The notes: generated by a model not told the origin, from the letters alone. 59,130 nt of DNA from Bradyrhizobium lablabi (GCF_001440475.1 NZ_LLYB01000133.1:11377-70506); one strand, 5' to 3'; positions 1 to 8,033 are shown, counted from the stretch's first letter. Numbers and translations: made by a program.

Positions 1-18
1 TCCGCACCCGCGGGCGGA

Positions 19-54
19 TGGATTGCTTCGTCGCTTCGCTCCTCGCAATGACGG
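19..54. repeat. Dispersed palindromic repeat, family A (one arm)
   Basis: A 36-base stretch reading TGGATTGCTTCGTCGCTTCG and onward is identical to 55044-55079, and its arms resemble 43719-43804. It is one arm of an intergenic palindromic repeat; the partner arm probably lies left of the window edge. Confidence 0.8.
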
Positions 55-93
55 CGCCTGCGGTCACCCTCACCGGCAGCGCGGGCGTAGAAT

Positions 94-750
94 CTATTTC
101 GCCGCCCCGACCATCACGCCGATCGCGCCGTTGACGAGCGCTTCGAGCTCCTTGCGCGGGGTTCGCGCGCGGGAGCGGATGGCGATGGTGTGGATGGTGG
201 CGGAGGCGATCTGCGCCAGCACCGCGGGGTCGGCGCCCTCAGGCAATTCGCCCTTCTCCTTGGCGAGCCTGAAGCAGGCCGCGAAAGCCTTGTCGAGTTC
301 GGTAAAGCCTTCCATCACCATGGCGCGGATATCGGGGTCGTGAACCGCCTCGGAAGCCGCCGTCATCACCGTGAAGCAGCCGCGCGGGCCGGATTCTCCT
401 GACAGATAGATGTCGAGCGCGACTGCATAGATGCGCTCCAGCCGCTTTCGGATCGGCAGCTCATCCCTGAAAACGTTACCCATCGCGACCCGCGCGTCGT
501 CGCGATAGCGCCGGTAGCTCTTGATGAAAAGTTCGCGCTTGTCGCCGAACGCGCCGTAGAGGCTCGGCCGGTTCATGCCGGTGGCGGCGGAGAGATCGTC
601 GAGCGACGTCGCCGCAAAGCCGTCCTTGCGAAACAGGTCGAGCGCCTTGCCAAGCGCGACATCCGGCTCGTAGGCGCGCGGGCGGCCGCGGCGCTTCGGC
701 GGCGCGGGGGAATCGACCCGGGGGACCGGCGGCTTACTTTTTTGTACCAT
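94..750 (-). CDS. TetR/AcrR family transcriptional regulator
   Basis: A 218-residue one-domain repressor. The N-terminal helix-turn-helix occupies about residues 28-75, with the typical pattern of a first helix (ALDLFRKDGFAATSLDDL), a turn, and a recognition helix around NRPSLYGAFGDKRELF. The C-terminal helical ligand-binding half follows. The first 25 residues are Pro/Lys/Arg-rich and probably disordered. It is divergent from the glutathione S-transferase gene at 861, and the shared gap holds an imperfect palindrome at 775-799, so control of that gene and of itself is likely (inference). The start is the ATG at 750. The ligand cannot be told from sequence. Confidence 0.93.
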   Translation of the reverse strand: MVQKSKPPVPRVDSPAPPKRRGRPRAYEPDVALGKALDLFRKDGFAATSLDDLSAATGMNRPSLYGAFGDKRELFIKSYRRYRDDARVAMGNVFRDELPIRKRLERIYAVALDIYLSGESGPRGCFTVMTAASEAVHDPDIRAMVMEGFTELDKAFAACFRLAKEKGELPEGADPAVLAQIASATIHTIAIRSRARTPRKELEALVNGAIGVMVGAAK

Positions 751-774
751 TTCGCAATAAACTCCTTGACCGGG

Positions 775-799
775 TTTATATTATGCGGAACAGTATAAA
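775..799. promoter_or_regulatory. Imperfect palindrome, candidate TetR operator
   Basis: TTTATA and TATAAA half-sites lie 13 bases apart, with further partial symmetry inside. The site is the only AT-rich symmetric sequence in the divergent gap between the TetR gene and the glutathione S-transferase gene, which fits an operator or overlapping promoters. Confidence 0.4.
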
Positions 800-860
800 A
801 ATCAATCCCGGCCGCCTCTCAACGCTGGCCCGATTGATCAACCGCCAAGGAGGCAAACCC

Positions 861-1505
861 ATGGATCTCTATTTCTCGCCGCTCGCCTGCTCGCTGGCGA
901 CCAGGATCGCGCTGTATGAAGCCGGCGTCGAGGCCAACTATCTCGAGGTCGATCCCAAGAGCAAAGTTGTGCAGAAGGACGGTTCGGACTTTCGCGCCGT
1001 CAACCCGCTCGGGCTGGTGCCGACGCTGCGCACCGACGACGGAACGGTGCTGACGGAGAATGCGGCGATCCTGCAATATGTCGCCGATCGTTTTCCGGCC
1101 GCCGGCATCTCGGCCTACTCCGCCGAGGAGCGCAGCCGCCTGCATCAATGGCTCTGCTTCATCGGCACCGAACTGCACAAGGCGCTGTTCGTGCCGCTGC
1201 TCGACAAGACGGCGCCGCAGGATGCGAAGACCTATGCGCTGACCAAGAACTTGTCGCGGCTCGACTATCTCGAGAACTACCTGAAGGGCCGTGAATTCCT
1301 GCTCGACCACTTCAGCGTGGCGGACGCCTATCTCGTCACGATCATCAACTGGACGATGGCGACGCCGCCGGTCGAGCTGGAGAAATGGCCCAACGTGAAG
1401 GCCTACTATGAGCGGCTGCGCGCCCGCCCGAGCATTGCGAAAGCATCCGCCGAGGAGTTCGAATTGTACAAAGCCGAACTCGCGCGGCATAAGGCGGCTG
1501 CGTAA
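861..1505 (+). CDS. Glutathione S-transferase, beta-class-like
   Basis: A 214-residue cytosolic enzyme that conjugates or reduces substrates with glutathione. The thioredoxin-like N domain (about residues 1-80) begins MDLYFSPLACSLATRI, placing a Cys at residue 10 as in bacterial beta-class enzymes. The cis-Pro of LGLVPTL and the glutathione-binding TENAAILQY follow; the all-helical C domain spans about residues 90-205. I chose the ATG at 861 because AAGGAGG sits just upstream and the protein then starts exactly at the first beta strand; an upstream in-frame ATG at 783 would add 26 unconvincing residues. Expression is probably governed by the divergent TetR regulator. The substrate is unknown. 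Confidence 0.92.
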   Translation: MDLYFSPLACSLATRIALYEAGVEANYLEVDPKSKVVQKDGSDFRAVNPLGLVPTLRTDDGTVLTENAAILQYVADRFPAAGISAYSAEERSRLHQWLCFIGTELHKALFVPLLDKTAPQDAKTYALTKNLSRLDYLENYLKGREFLLDHFSVADAYLVTIINWTMATPPVELEKWPNVKAYYERLRARPSIAKASAEEFELYKAELARHKAAA

Positions 1506-1526
1506 GGCGCAAATTCACGAGAAGGC

Positions 1527-1612
1527 GTAGCCCGGGTGGAGCGACAGCGAAATCCGGGACCGCTATCAGGATTGCTCGATAGTTCCCGGATTGCGCTTCG
1601 CTTCATCCGGTC
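1527..1612. repeat. Dispersed palindromic repeat, family E
   Basis: Inverted arms read AGCCCGGGTGGAGCGACAGC onward and, on the other side, CCCGGATTGCGCTTCGCTTC. The right arm runs into the 3' end of the next gene and supplies its last codons and stop (1603-1605), so the repeat defines that protein's C terminus. Confidence 0.65.
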
Positions 1613-2187
1613 CACAGATCTCGGTCCGGCGGCGCCAGCAGGCGCTTCGTCAGATCGCTTAACGCCCGGCGAAATATCCCGGCGTCGTTGCGCGCCCGCG
1701 CCAGCACCAGCGCGCCCTGAATGGTGAGCAGCGCATCTTCCGCGCGCCGCTGCGCCTGGCCCTTGCTCAAGCCGGAGCGCCGCAACAGCGATGCCAGCGC
1801 CACCTGCCAGCGCGCGAAATAACCATCGACCGCCCCAGCAAAAGCATCGCGCGCCGAGCCGAGCGCGACCATGCCGACCAGGCAGACGCGATCGCCGGAA
1901 TGAAAATACTGGTCGACGCCCGCAACCATCGCGGCGATCGCGCGCGCGGGATCGTCGGCTTCCCGCAACGGTGCAAAGATATTGAGCTCGAACCAGCCGT
2001 CGATCTCGGCCAGCACCTCAGCGGCCATCTGCTCCTTGCCGCCCGGAAACAGGTGATAGAGGCTGCCCTTGCCGAGCCCGGTGGCCTCCGTGATCAGCGT
2101 CAGCGACGCGCTTTCATAGCCGTGGGCGCGAAACACCTCGCCGAGCGCGCGCAGCACCTCTCCGCGCTCGACGCCCTTCTTCAACAT
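1603..2187 (-). CDS. TetR family transcriptional regulator, probable autorepressor of the DUF1348 operon
   Basis: A 194-residue TetR protein. The helix-turn-helix lies at about residues 10-55 (SLTLITEATGLGKGSLYHLF), followed by a C-terminal ligand domain; the GKGSLYHLFPGGKEQM pattern recalls the YxaF/LmrA subgroup. The start is ATG 2187, four bases after the stop of the DUF1348 gene, so the two are co-transcribed. A 16-base perfect palindrome in the operon promoter (2692-2707) is the natural binding site (inference). The last residues (DLWTG) are encoded within a dispersed repeat. Confidence 0.9.
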   Translation of the reverse strand: MLKKGVERGEVLRALGEVFRAHGYESASLTLITEATGLGKGSLYHLFPGGKEQMAAEVLAEIDGWFELNIFAPLREADDPARAIAAMVAGVDQYFHSGDRVCLVGMVALGSARDAFAGAVDGYFARWQVALASLLRRSGLSKGQAQRRAEDALLTIQGALVLARARNDAGIFRRALSDLTKRLLAPPDRDLWTG

Positions 2188-2191
2188 CTGG

Positions 2192-2659
2192 TCATAGCGG
2201 GTTCTCGCTCAATCCCGCGACGTCGGCCGGACGCGGACCCGGGGCCGGCCAGTGGAAGCGGCGCTCGCTCTCCTTGATCGTGATGTCATTGATGCTGGCC
2301 TCGCGCCGGCGCATCAAGCCATGCTCGTCGAACTCCCACTGCTCGTTGCCGTAGGAGCGGTGCCACTGCCCGGCATCGTCGTGCCATTCATATTGGAAGC
2401 GCACCGCGATGCGGTTCTGGTCGAACGCCCAGAGATCCTTGATCAGGCGGTAGTCATGCTCTTTTGCCCATTTGCGGGTGAGGAATTCGACGATCGCCTC
2501 ACGGCCCTGGAAAAATTCGGAGCGGTTACGCCAGCGGCTGTCCTCGGTATAGGCCAGCGACACCCGCACGGGATCGCGTGAATTCCAGGCGTCCTCGGCC
2601 ATGCGCGCCTTTTGCGCGGCGGTTTCGCGGGTGAAGGGCGGCAGCGGCGGACGCGACAT
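2192..2659 (-). CDS. DUF1348 family, NTF2-like small protein
   Basis: A 155-residue protein of the nuclear-transport-factor-2-like (SnoaL-type) fold. DUF1348 features are visible: YTEDSRWRNRSEFFQGR, then FLTRKWAKEHDYRLIKDLW, and the tryptophan-rich strand YEWHDDAGQWHRSYGNEQWE. Homologues are stand-alone proteins of unknown reaction, often annotated only as nuclear transport factor 2 family. I chose ATG 2659, with CGGAG upstream; a longer form would run through the operator. It is the first gene of a two-gene unit with the TetR gene behind it, so expression is presumably induced when the repressor binds its ligand. Confidence 0.88.
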   Translation of the reverse strand: MSRPPLPPFTRETAAQKARMAEDAWNSRDPVRVSLAYTEDSRWRNRSEFFQGREAIVEFLTRKWAKEHDYRLIKDLWAFDQNRIAVRFQYEWHDDAGQWHRSYGNEQWEFDEHGLMRRREASINDITIKESERRFHWPAPGPRPADVAGLSENPL

Positions 2660-2691
2660 GAGGTTTCTCCGGAGTGGCGACCCGGAGAGAT

Positions 2692-2707
2692 TGTACCGAT
2701 CGGTACA
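2692..2707. promoter_or_regulatory. 16-bp perfect palindrome, probable TetR operator
   Basis: TGTACCGATCGGTACA is perfectly symmetric and sits 33 bases upstream of the DUF1348 start codon. Its form matches known TetR-family operators (short palindromes with a central CGATCG or similar), and the operon's second gene encodes a TetR protein. Confidence 0.7.
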
Positions 2708-2725
2708 GAGAGTCAATCGGGAAGA

Positions 2726-3178
2726 TTATTCCGCCAGATCCGCCTTCATCAGCAGCCGCAGCGATTTCGGGATCGGCTTCGCCCGTCCCTCGCTGATAAA
2801 GGCGACGCGCACCTCGGCCTTGACCAGCACCTCGTCGGCCCGCCGCACTTCCTGCGCCAGTGTGATCGAGGCGCCCTTCACCGCGACCGGCCATGTCACG
2901 ACATCGAGCACATCGTCCATCCGCGCCGGCCGCAGGAAGTCGAGCTCCATCGAGCGCACCACGAAGGCAAAGCCCGGCGTCTCCTCCTGCGCCTGCTCGA
3001 ACAGCGCATGCTGCGAGGCGCCCATCAGCCGCAGATGGTTGGTGCGCCCGCGCTCCATGAAGCGCAGGTAATTGGCGTGATAGACGATGCCGGAGAAATC
3101 GGTGTCCTCGTAATAGACGCGGACCTGCATGTGATGGCGGCCGTCGCGGATCTCGCCGTCGAGAATGGGTGATGTCAC
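2726..3178 (-). CDS. ybgC: YbgC-family acyl-CoA thioesterase
   Basis: A hot-dog-fold thioesterase of about 150 residues, the usual YbgC length, hydrolysing short or medium acyl-CoA thioesters. The N-terminal block VRVYYEDTDFSGIVYHANYL carries the catalytic Asp of the DFSG[IV]VYHANY signature; FMERGRTNHLR follows. I prefer the GTG at 3178, preceded by AGGA at good spacing, over a TTG at 3220 that would add residues upstream of the fold. In many proteobacteria ybgC heads tolQRAB; here no tol gene follows and the neighbour is the DUF1348 operon. It follows a phosphoesterase gene on the same strand. Confidence 0.9.
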   Translation of the reverse strand: MTSPILDGEIRDGRHHMQVRVYYEDTDFSGIVYHANYLRFMERGRTNHLRLMGASQHALFEQAQEETPGFAFVVRSMELDFLRPARMDDVLDVVTWPVAVKGASITLAQEVRRADEVLVKAEVRVAFISEGRAKPIPKSLRLLMKADLAE

Positions 3179-3247
3179 TTGCGGTTCCTGATCGCGCTGG
3201 AAAGCCCTGCTTTTGCGCAAATCGGAGCCGCGCGCAAGCGCTGCGGG

Positions 3248-4159
3248 CTACGCCACCGCCGGCCTTGCGGCACCCAGGGTCACCAGCACGATTTCCGGCG
3301 GCACGCCGAGGCGGAACGGCACGATGCTGCAGCCGAGGCCGCCGGAGACGACGACGTCGCAGTTCATCTTGATGTGACCGTAGGCGAGTTGCTGTCCGGA
3401 CGGCGAGATCGGCGACCAGCCGAGCATGCGCACCTGGCCGCCATGGGTATGGCCGGAGAGCTGCAGCGCAACGCGCGAGGACACGCGACGCGAGATGTCG
3501 GGCTCGTGCGCCATCAGAACCACGGGCGCGTCGTCGGTGATCTTCGAAAGCGTGGCGCCGAGATCATCGACGCCGATCCGCTTGAGCGGCCGGAAGCGGC
3601 GCGCCGGCATGTAAGCGAGCTGGTCGCCGAGGCCGGCCAGCCAGAACGAGTGGCCGTTCTTGCTCAGCTTCTTCGCATCGTTTTCGTAAACGGGAATGCC
3701 GACGGCTTCGAGCGCGCGGCCCGCGCTCGGCAGCCCCTGCCCTTCGCGCTGCACGGTCTTGTCTTCCCACCAGTCGTGATTTCCGAGCACCGCATGCACG
3801 CCGAGCGGCGCCTTTAATCCGGCCAGCACGGCGGCCCATTCGGCGTCCGGGATGATACGCGTCACCTTGCGATGTCCGGTCACGTAGTCACCGAGCATGA
3901 CGACGATGTCAGGCTTGAGCGCATTGGTGCGTTCGACGATCTCCTGAATGTGATCGAGCGACATCCAGGGATCGCAGGCGTGGAGATCAGCGATGGCGGC
4001 GATCCTGAGCTTGAGCCCGGCCGGCCATTGCGGTGGTGAGATGTTGTATCTGGTAACGCGAAGCCGAACGACCGGCGCGCTGAATCCGTAAGCAGTGGTG
4101 GAGACGCCCAACGCGCCCAGTCCACCCATGGTTTGCAGAAAATGACGGCGTGTTAACAT
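3248..4159 (-). CDS. Metallophosphoesterase with probable Tat signal
   Basis: A 303-residue calcineurin-like phosphoesterase. The N terminus MLTRRHFLQTMGGLGALGVS has a twin-arginine (TRRHFLQ) motif followed by a hydrophobic stretch, so export is likely. Metal-binding motifs appear in order: IADLHACD (D-x-H), MLGDYV (GD), LGNHDWW (GNHD), AHEPD and SGHTHGGQ (GHTH). This is the YkuE/UDP-diacylglucosamine-hydrolase-like superfamily; the substrate is not evident. I start it at ATG 4159 because the twin-arginine motif follows directly; a TTG three codons upstream is the alternative. No strong Shine-Dalgarno sequence is visible. Confidence 0.9.
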   Translation of the reverse strand: MLTRRHFLQTMGGLGALGVSTTAYGFSAPVVRLRVTRYNISPPQWPAGLKLRIAAIADLHACDPWMSLDHIQEIVERTNALKPDIVVMLGDYVTGHRKVTRIIPDAEWAAVLAGLKAPLGVHAVLGNHDWWEDKTVQREGQGLPSAGRALEAVGIPVYENDAKKLSKNGHSFWLAGLGDQLAYMPARRFRPLKRIGVDDLGATLSKITDDAPVVLMAHEPDISRRVSSRVALQLSGHTHGGQVRMLGWSPISPSGQQLAYGHIKMNCDVVVSGGLGCSIVPFRLGVPPEIVLVTLGAARPAVA

Positions 4160-4253
4160 GGGATCCAATCGTGATGCACCGCCAACATGGTGGCGGATTG
4201 AGCCCGAATTGGGGTCCGTTTGTGCAGAACGTCAGCAGACCTCCAGCAGCTTC

Positions 4254-5123
4254 TCACCAGCGGTTCTGCCCCACCAGGGCATCCAGCCGCGCCTTCAGTT
4301 CATCCGGCGCACGGTAATACCAGACGCCGCCCAGCAGATCGCGGAAGCGCTTGTTAACGGCGGCTTCGCGCTCGATACGGTCGATAGTTTCCATGCTGAT
4401 GACGTCCTCGAGCGGACCGGCGGCGAGCAGCGACAGCATCGCCGCATTGGTCTCGATCTTCAATATCTCAACGATGAGGTCAATCGCCTTGTCGGGGTAC
4501 TCCTCCCGCAGATCGCGCTCGTAGTCCATCATGGCGAAGAAATTGTCATCACGGTCGCGCTCGGATTTCGAATATTGCTCGACCCAGGCGCGCGCCAGCT
4601 CGGCCACCGACATCGTCTCGCAATCGAGCGGTCGCTTTGGCGTTCGGCGCGCGCGATCGTCGGCGCGCCAGCCCTTGCTGTCGGCAATCGCCTCGATGCG
4701 GCGCTTGAACGGTTCATCGGGCGCGAAGTGAATTCCGCCCAGCAGCCAGCGTAGCGCAGCATTCTGCTTCGCCTCGACCTCGATCCGCTCGATCACGGCG
4801 GCGCCATGCGCATAGAGCAGCGACTGCATGAACTTGTCGTTGAGATGCATGACGGTCGGCTTGTCTTTCTCGGATCGCAGCACTTCGAGCGCGAGGTCGA
4901 ACGCGCGGTCCGGCCGCTTGTGCGGCAGATGGTCGAAATAGAGGATCGCCGCCCAGGCGGCGCCGGTCTGGTCGCGCCGGCTCAGGCGCTGCAGTGCGCC
5001 CCACATCGAGGCCAGCTCCTCTATCGGCACGGCGTCGAGAAAGGCCTCGGTATCGTCAGGCGTCGCCAGTTCCGGCGCCGCCGTGATCAGGGCCATCATG
5101 TCAGCGTCTTCGGTCGAAACCAT
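4254..5123 (-). CDS. Unknown protein with two internal repeats (DUF6869-like)
   Basis: A 289-residue soluble protein without signal or membrane segment. It contains two copies of one alpha-helical module. Copy one runs about residues 70-155, from FDLALEVLRSEKD to ALRWLLGGIHF; copy two runs about residues 215-285, from IDLIVEILKIETN to RFRDLLGGVWYYRAPDE. Each has a central I-E-R-I/IER-E segment and a terminal LLGG[IV][HW]. This pattern recalls DUF6869, from memory. I chose the ATG at 5123 (GGAG about 13 bases upstream). It lies directly after ruvB on the same strand. No function is known to me. Confidence 0.75.
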   Translation of the reverse strand: MVSTEDADMMALITAAPELATPDDTEAFLDAVPIEELASMWGALQRLSRRDQTGAAWAAILYFDHLPHKRPDRAFDLALEVLRSEKDKPTVMHLNDKFMQSLLYAHGAAVIERIEVEAKQNAALRWLLGGIHFAPDEPFKRRIEAIADSKGWRADDRARRTPKRPLDCETMSVAELARAWVEQYSKSERDRDDNFFAMMDYERDLREEYPDKAIDLIVEILKIETNAAMLSLLAAGPLEDVISMETIDRIEREAAVNKRFRDLLGGVWYYRAPDELKARLDALVGQNRW

Positions 5124-5215
5124 CGGTATCGGCACTCCAGGGCAAGCTGGCCAGGCGCTCAAGCGCCGGCCGTTTTGCCCTTAGTGCATCGCCGGAATGA
5201 TCGGGTTCGAAGCGT

Positions 5216-6265
5216 TCAATTGTCGCTGTCGCCGTTGCCGAACAGGCCGAATTGCGCGGGATCGCGCGCGGGTTCCGCGAGGCCGAGATGGCGGAAGGCG
5301 TGCGAGGTGAGAAGCCTGCCGCGCGGGGTGCGCTGCAGGTAGCCGCACTGGATCAGATATGGCTCGATGATGTCCTCAATGGCGTCGCGTGGCTCCGACA
5401 GCGCCGCGGCCATGGTTTCGACGCCGACCGGGCCGCCGCCGTAGTTCATTGCGATCGTCGTGAGATAGCGGCGGTCCATGGCATCGAGGCCGGCGGCATC
5501 GACTTCCAGCGCGCTCAGTGCGTGGTCAGCGATGGCGCGATCGACGGAACTGGCATCCGCTGCGGAAGCAAAATCGCGCACGCGGCGCAGCAGGCGGCCG
5601 GCGATGCGCGGCGTGCCGCGGGCGCGGCGCGCGATCTCGTTGGCGCCGTCCGGCGTCATGCCGATATTGAGCACGCGGGCGCCGCGGGAGACGATCTTCT
5701 CGAGTTCTTCCTCGGTGTAGAAATTCAGTCGGATCGGAATGCCGAAACGGTCGCGCAGCGGATTGGTCAGGAGCCCTGCGCGCGTGGTCGCGCCGACCAG
5801 GGTGAACTTTGCCAGATCGATCTTCACCGAGCGTGCCGCCGGCCCCTCGCCGATGATGAGGTCGAGCTGAAAATCCTCCATCGCTGGATAGAGCACTTCC
5901 TCGACCGCCGGGCTGAGGCGATGGATCTCATCGATGAAGAGCACGTCGCGCTCTTCGAGATTGGTGAGCAGCGCGGCGAGATCGCCGGCCTTGGCGATGA
6001 CCGGGCCGGAGGTGGCGCGGAAGCCGACGCCGAGTTCGCGCGCGACGATCTGCGCCAGTGTGGTCTTGCCGAGGCCGGGCGGACCGACGAACAGCACGTG
6101 ATCCAGCGCCTCGCCTCGCTTGCGCGCCGCCTCGATGAAGATCGAGAGGTTCTTGCGCGCCTGTGCCTGGCCGACGAATTCGGTGAGCAGTTGCGGACGC
6201 AGCGCGGTGTCGCCGACATCGTCGGAACGGCGCTCGGGGGTAACGATGCGCGAGGGTGTGCTCAC
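5216..6265 (-). CDS. ruvB: Holliday junction branch migration helicase RuvB
   Basis: A 349-residue AAA+ motor that drives branch migration with RuvA. Walker A is GPPGLGKTTLAQ, Walker B is LFIDEIHRL, sensor 1 is GATTRAG, and the C-terminal winged helix carries PRGR followed by HLG. The start is GTG 6265, overlapping the stop of the cytidine deaminase gene (GTGA), which implies translational coupling. Length is normal for the family; the first 20 residues are the usual variable tail. Confidence 0.98.
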   Translation of the reverse strand: MSTPSRIVTPERRSDDVGDTALRPQLLTEFVGQAQARKNLSIFIEAARKRGEALDHVLFVGPPGLGKTTLAQIVARELGVGFRATSGPVIAKAGDLAALLTNLEERDVLFIDEIHRLSPAVEEVLYPAMEDFQLDLIIGEGPAARSVKIDLAKFTLVGATTRAGLLTNPLRDRFGIPIRLNFYTEEELEKIVSRGARVLNIGMTPDGANEIARRARGTPRIAGRLLRRVRDFASAADASSVDRAIADHALSALEVDAAGLDAMDRRYLTTIAMNYGGGPVGVETMAAALSEPRDAIEDIIEPYLIQCGYLQRTPRGRLLTSHAFRHLGLAEPARDPAQFGLFGNGDSDN

Positions 6266-6681
6266 TCGCTGCCCCGCTTGTACTTGTTGGGCAGGAGCTC
6301 GCCGATGCTCACGACTTTCGGCGCACGGCCGCTGTCGGGGACGATGACCCGTGCCTTGGCGTCATAGTCGTGGATCAGCTCGCGGCAGATGCCGCAGGGC
6401 GAGACCACCGCGATCTTGCCGGGCTCATCGGGCTTGGGGTGACGCACGGCGACGATGGTTTCGATGCCGTGGTCGCCGTTTTCGGTGATGGCACGGCCGA
6501 TGGCGATCGCTTCGGCGCAGACCGCGATCCGGCCGATATAGGCGTCGATATTCACGCCGGTGACGATACGGCCGTCGCGGGTGCGCACGGCGGCGCCGAC
6601 CTCCTGCCAGTCGTTGCGATAGCGTTTGCTGATGGCTTCGGTGGCGATGGCAATCAGCTCCTTGTCCTTCTTGCTCAGCAT
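6262..6681 (-). CDS. Cytidine deaminase-like zinc hydrolase within the ruv operon
   Basis: A 139-residue enzyme of the cytidine/blasticidin-S deaminase fold. Zinc motifs are present: CAEA (Cys plus catalytic Glu; CAEAIAIGRAI) and PCGIC (SPCGICREL). The substrate loop GVNIDAYIGR is of cytidine deaminase type. It probably deaminates cytidine or deoxycytidine for salvage. It sits between ruvA and ruvB, overlapping ruvB by four bases, so it is co-expressed with recombination genes. The 126-base gap to ruvA is filled by a large palindromic repeat. Confidence 0.88.
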   Translation of the reverse strand: MLSKKDKELIAIATEAISKRYRNDWQEVGAAVRTRDGRIVTGVNIDAYIGRIAVCAEAIAIGRAITENGDHGIETIVAVRHPKPDEPGKIAVVSPCGICRELIHDYDAKARVIVPDSGRAPKVVSIGELLPNKYKRGSE

Positions 6682-6708
6682 GGTGGAAAATGCGTTCCTT
6701 CGTCAGAT

Positions 6709-6797
6709 CGTAGGGTGGGCAAAGGCGCTTTGCGCCGTGCCCACCATCTCCCCGGTTATATCAAATGGTGGGCACGCTTCGCTTTGCCCACCCTACG
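6709..6797. repeat. Nested palindromic repeat, family D, inside the ruv operon
   Basis: The outer arms CGTAGGGTGGGCAAAG (6709-6724) and its exact complement (6782-6797) enclose inner arms GTGCCCACCAT (6737-6747) and ATGGTGGGCAC (6765-6775). The RNA would form a long two-tier hairpin between ruvA and the deaminase, which could uncouple their expression. Confidence 0.85.
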
Positions 6798-6807
6798 GTC
6801 TCAGTAC

Positions 6808-7425
6808 TTACTTCGACAATTCCTTCAGGCCTAGCCGGATCAGTTGTGCAGTCTCGGCCTTCTCACCCGCGCTGCGCGCAGCGGAGGCAATCGCGGCGGC
6901 CGCCTGCGGCTGGCCGTAGCCGAGATTGACCAGCGCGGAGATCGCATCGGTGACCGGGCGCGGTGCGCGGTGATCGTCCACCGCGCCGGCGAGGTGCACC
7001 ACGGCCGGATCGACATTGGCGAATGCCGGCGCCTTGTCCTTCAACTCGGAGACAATGCGCTCGGCGACTTTCGGGCCGACGCCCGGCGTGCGCGACACTG
7101 CGGCCTTGTCGCGCAGCGCGATCGCATTGGCGAGTTCAGCCGGCGGCAGGGTGCCGAGCACCGCAAGCGCGACCTTGGCGCCGACGCCCTGCACGGTCTG
7201 CAGCAGGCGAAACCATTCGCGCTCGGTATCGGTGCGGAAGCCGAACAGTTTGATCTGGTCCTCGCGCACATACGTCTCGATCGAGAGCATCGCGGCCTCG
7301 CCGGGCGACGGCAGCGCCTGCAGCGTGCGCGATGAGCAATGCACCTGATAGCCGACGCCGCCGACGTCGAGGATGACAAAGTCCTCGCCGTAGGAATCGA
7401 TCAGGCCCTTGAGTTTACCGATCAT
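6808..7425 (-). CDS. ruvA: Holliday junction DNA helicase subunit RuvA
   Basis: A 205-residue junction-binding protein that tetramerises and loads RuvB. The N-terminal OB domain starts MIGKLKGLIDSYGEDFVILD, the tandem helix-hairpin-helix motifs include LLQTVQGVGAKVALAVLG and RTPGVGPKVAERIVSEL, and the flexible RuvB-binding domain III ends DAISALVNLGYGQPQA. The start ATG overlaps the ruvC stop (ATGA). Confidence 0.98.
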   Translation of the reverse strand: MIGKLKGLIDSYGEDFVILDVGGVGYQVHCSSRTLQALPSPGEAAMLSIETYVREDQIKLFGFRTDTEREWFRLLQTVQGVGAKVALAVLGTLPPAELANAIALRDKAAVSRTPGVGPKVAERIVSELKDKAPAFANVDPAVVHLAGAVDDHRAPRPVTDAISALVNLGYGQPQAAAAIASAARSAGEKAETAQLIRLGLKELSK

Positions 7426-7949
7426 AGGCTCGCCACCCTCATCCGCAGCGCGGCGCCCTGGCGGTGATGCGCGTGGGTGATCGCAATCGCCAGCGCATCG
7501 GCGGCGTCGGCGGATTTCGGCTCGGCTTTCGGCAGCAATATTTTCAGCATCACGGCGATCTGGTTCTTGTCGGCGTGTCCGGCGCCGACCACGGTCTTCT
7601 TCACCTGATTGGGCGCATATTCCGCAACGGCAATACCGAACATCGCGGGCGCCAGCATGGCGACGCCACGGGCCTGGCCGAGTTTCAGCGTGGCGACGCC
7701 GTCCTTGTTCACAAAAGTCTGTTCGACCGCGGCCTCGGCAGGGCGGAAATCGCCGAGGACTGTGGCGAGCCCCTCATGGATCGCGAGCAGGCGGCTGGCC
7801 AGCGGCTGATCGTCCGGCGGCTCGACCGAGCCACAGCCGATGAAGACGAGGCGGTTGCCCTCGGTCTCGATCACGCCCCAGCCGGTGCGGCGCAGGCCGG
7901 GGTCGATACCGATGATCCGGACGGGTTGGCGAATCGGTGGGGATGTCAT
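7422..7949 (-). CDS. ruvC: Crossover junction endonuclease RuvC
   Basis: A 175-residue Holliday junction resolvase of the RNase H fold. The acidic catalytic residues appear in IIGIDPGLRRTGWGV (first Asp), AAVEQTFV (Glu) and the C-terminal KSADAADALAIAITH (Asp pair). It is first in the ruvC-ruvA-deaminase-ruvB operon and is followed at once by ruvA. A dispersed repeat separates it from yebC upstream. Confidence 0.97.
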   Translation of the reverse strand: MTSPPIRQPVRIIGIDPGLRRTGWGVIETEGNRLVFIGCGSVEPPDDQPLASRLLAIHEGLATVLGDFRPAEAAVEQTFVNKDGVATLKLGQARGVAMLAPAMFGIAVAEYAPNQVKKTVVGAGHADKNQIAVMLKILLPKAEPKSADAADALAIAITHAHHRQGAALRMRVASL

Positions 7950-8033
7950 GGCGTAGTGATAACGCCAGAGCCGGGTGAACGAAACATAAAGAGAACGGAA
8001 ATCCCCTGCTGGGGTCGTGCCCCCCTGCTTAAC

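Noticed and set aside
5190..5216. tRNA-like GGTTCGAA piece near 5205
   Set aside because: Only the T-loop-like heptamer is present; no acceptor or anticodon arms surround it.
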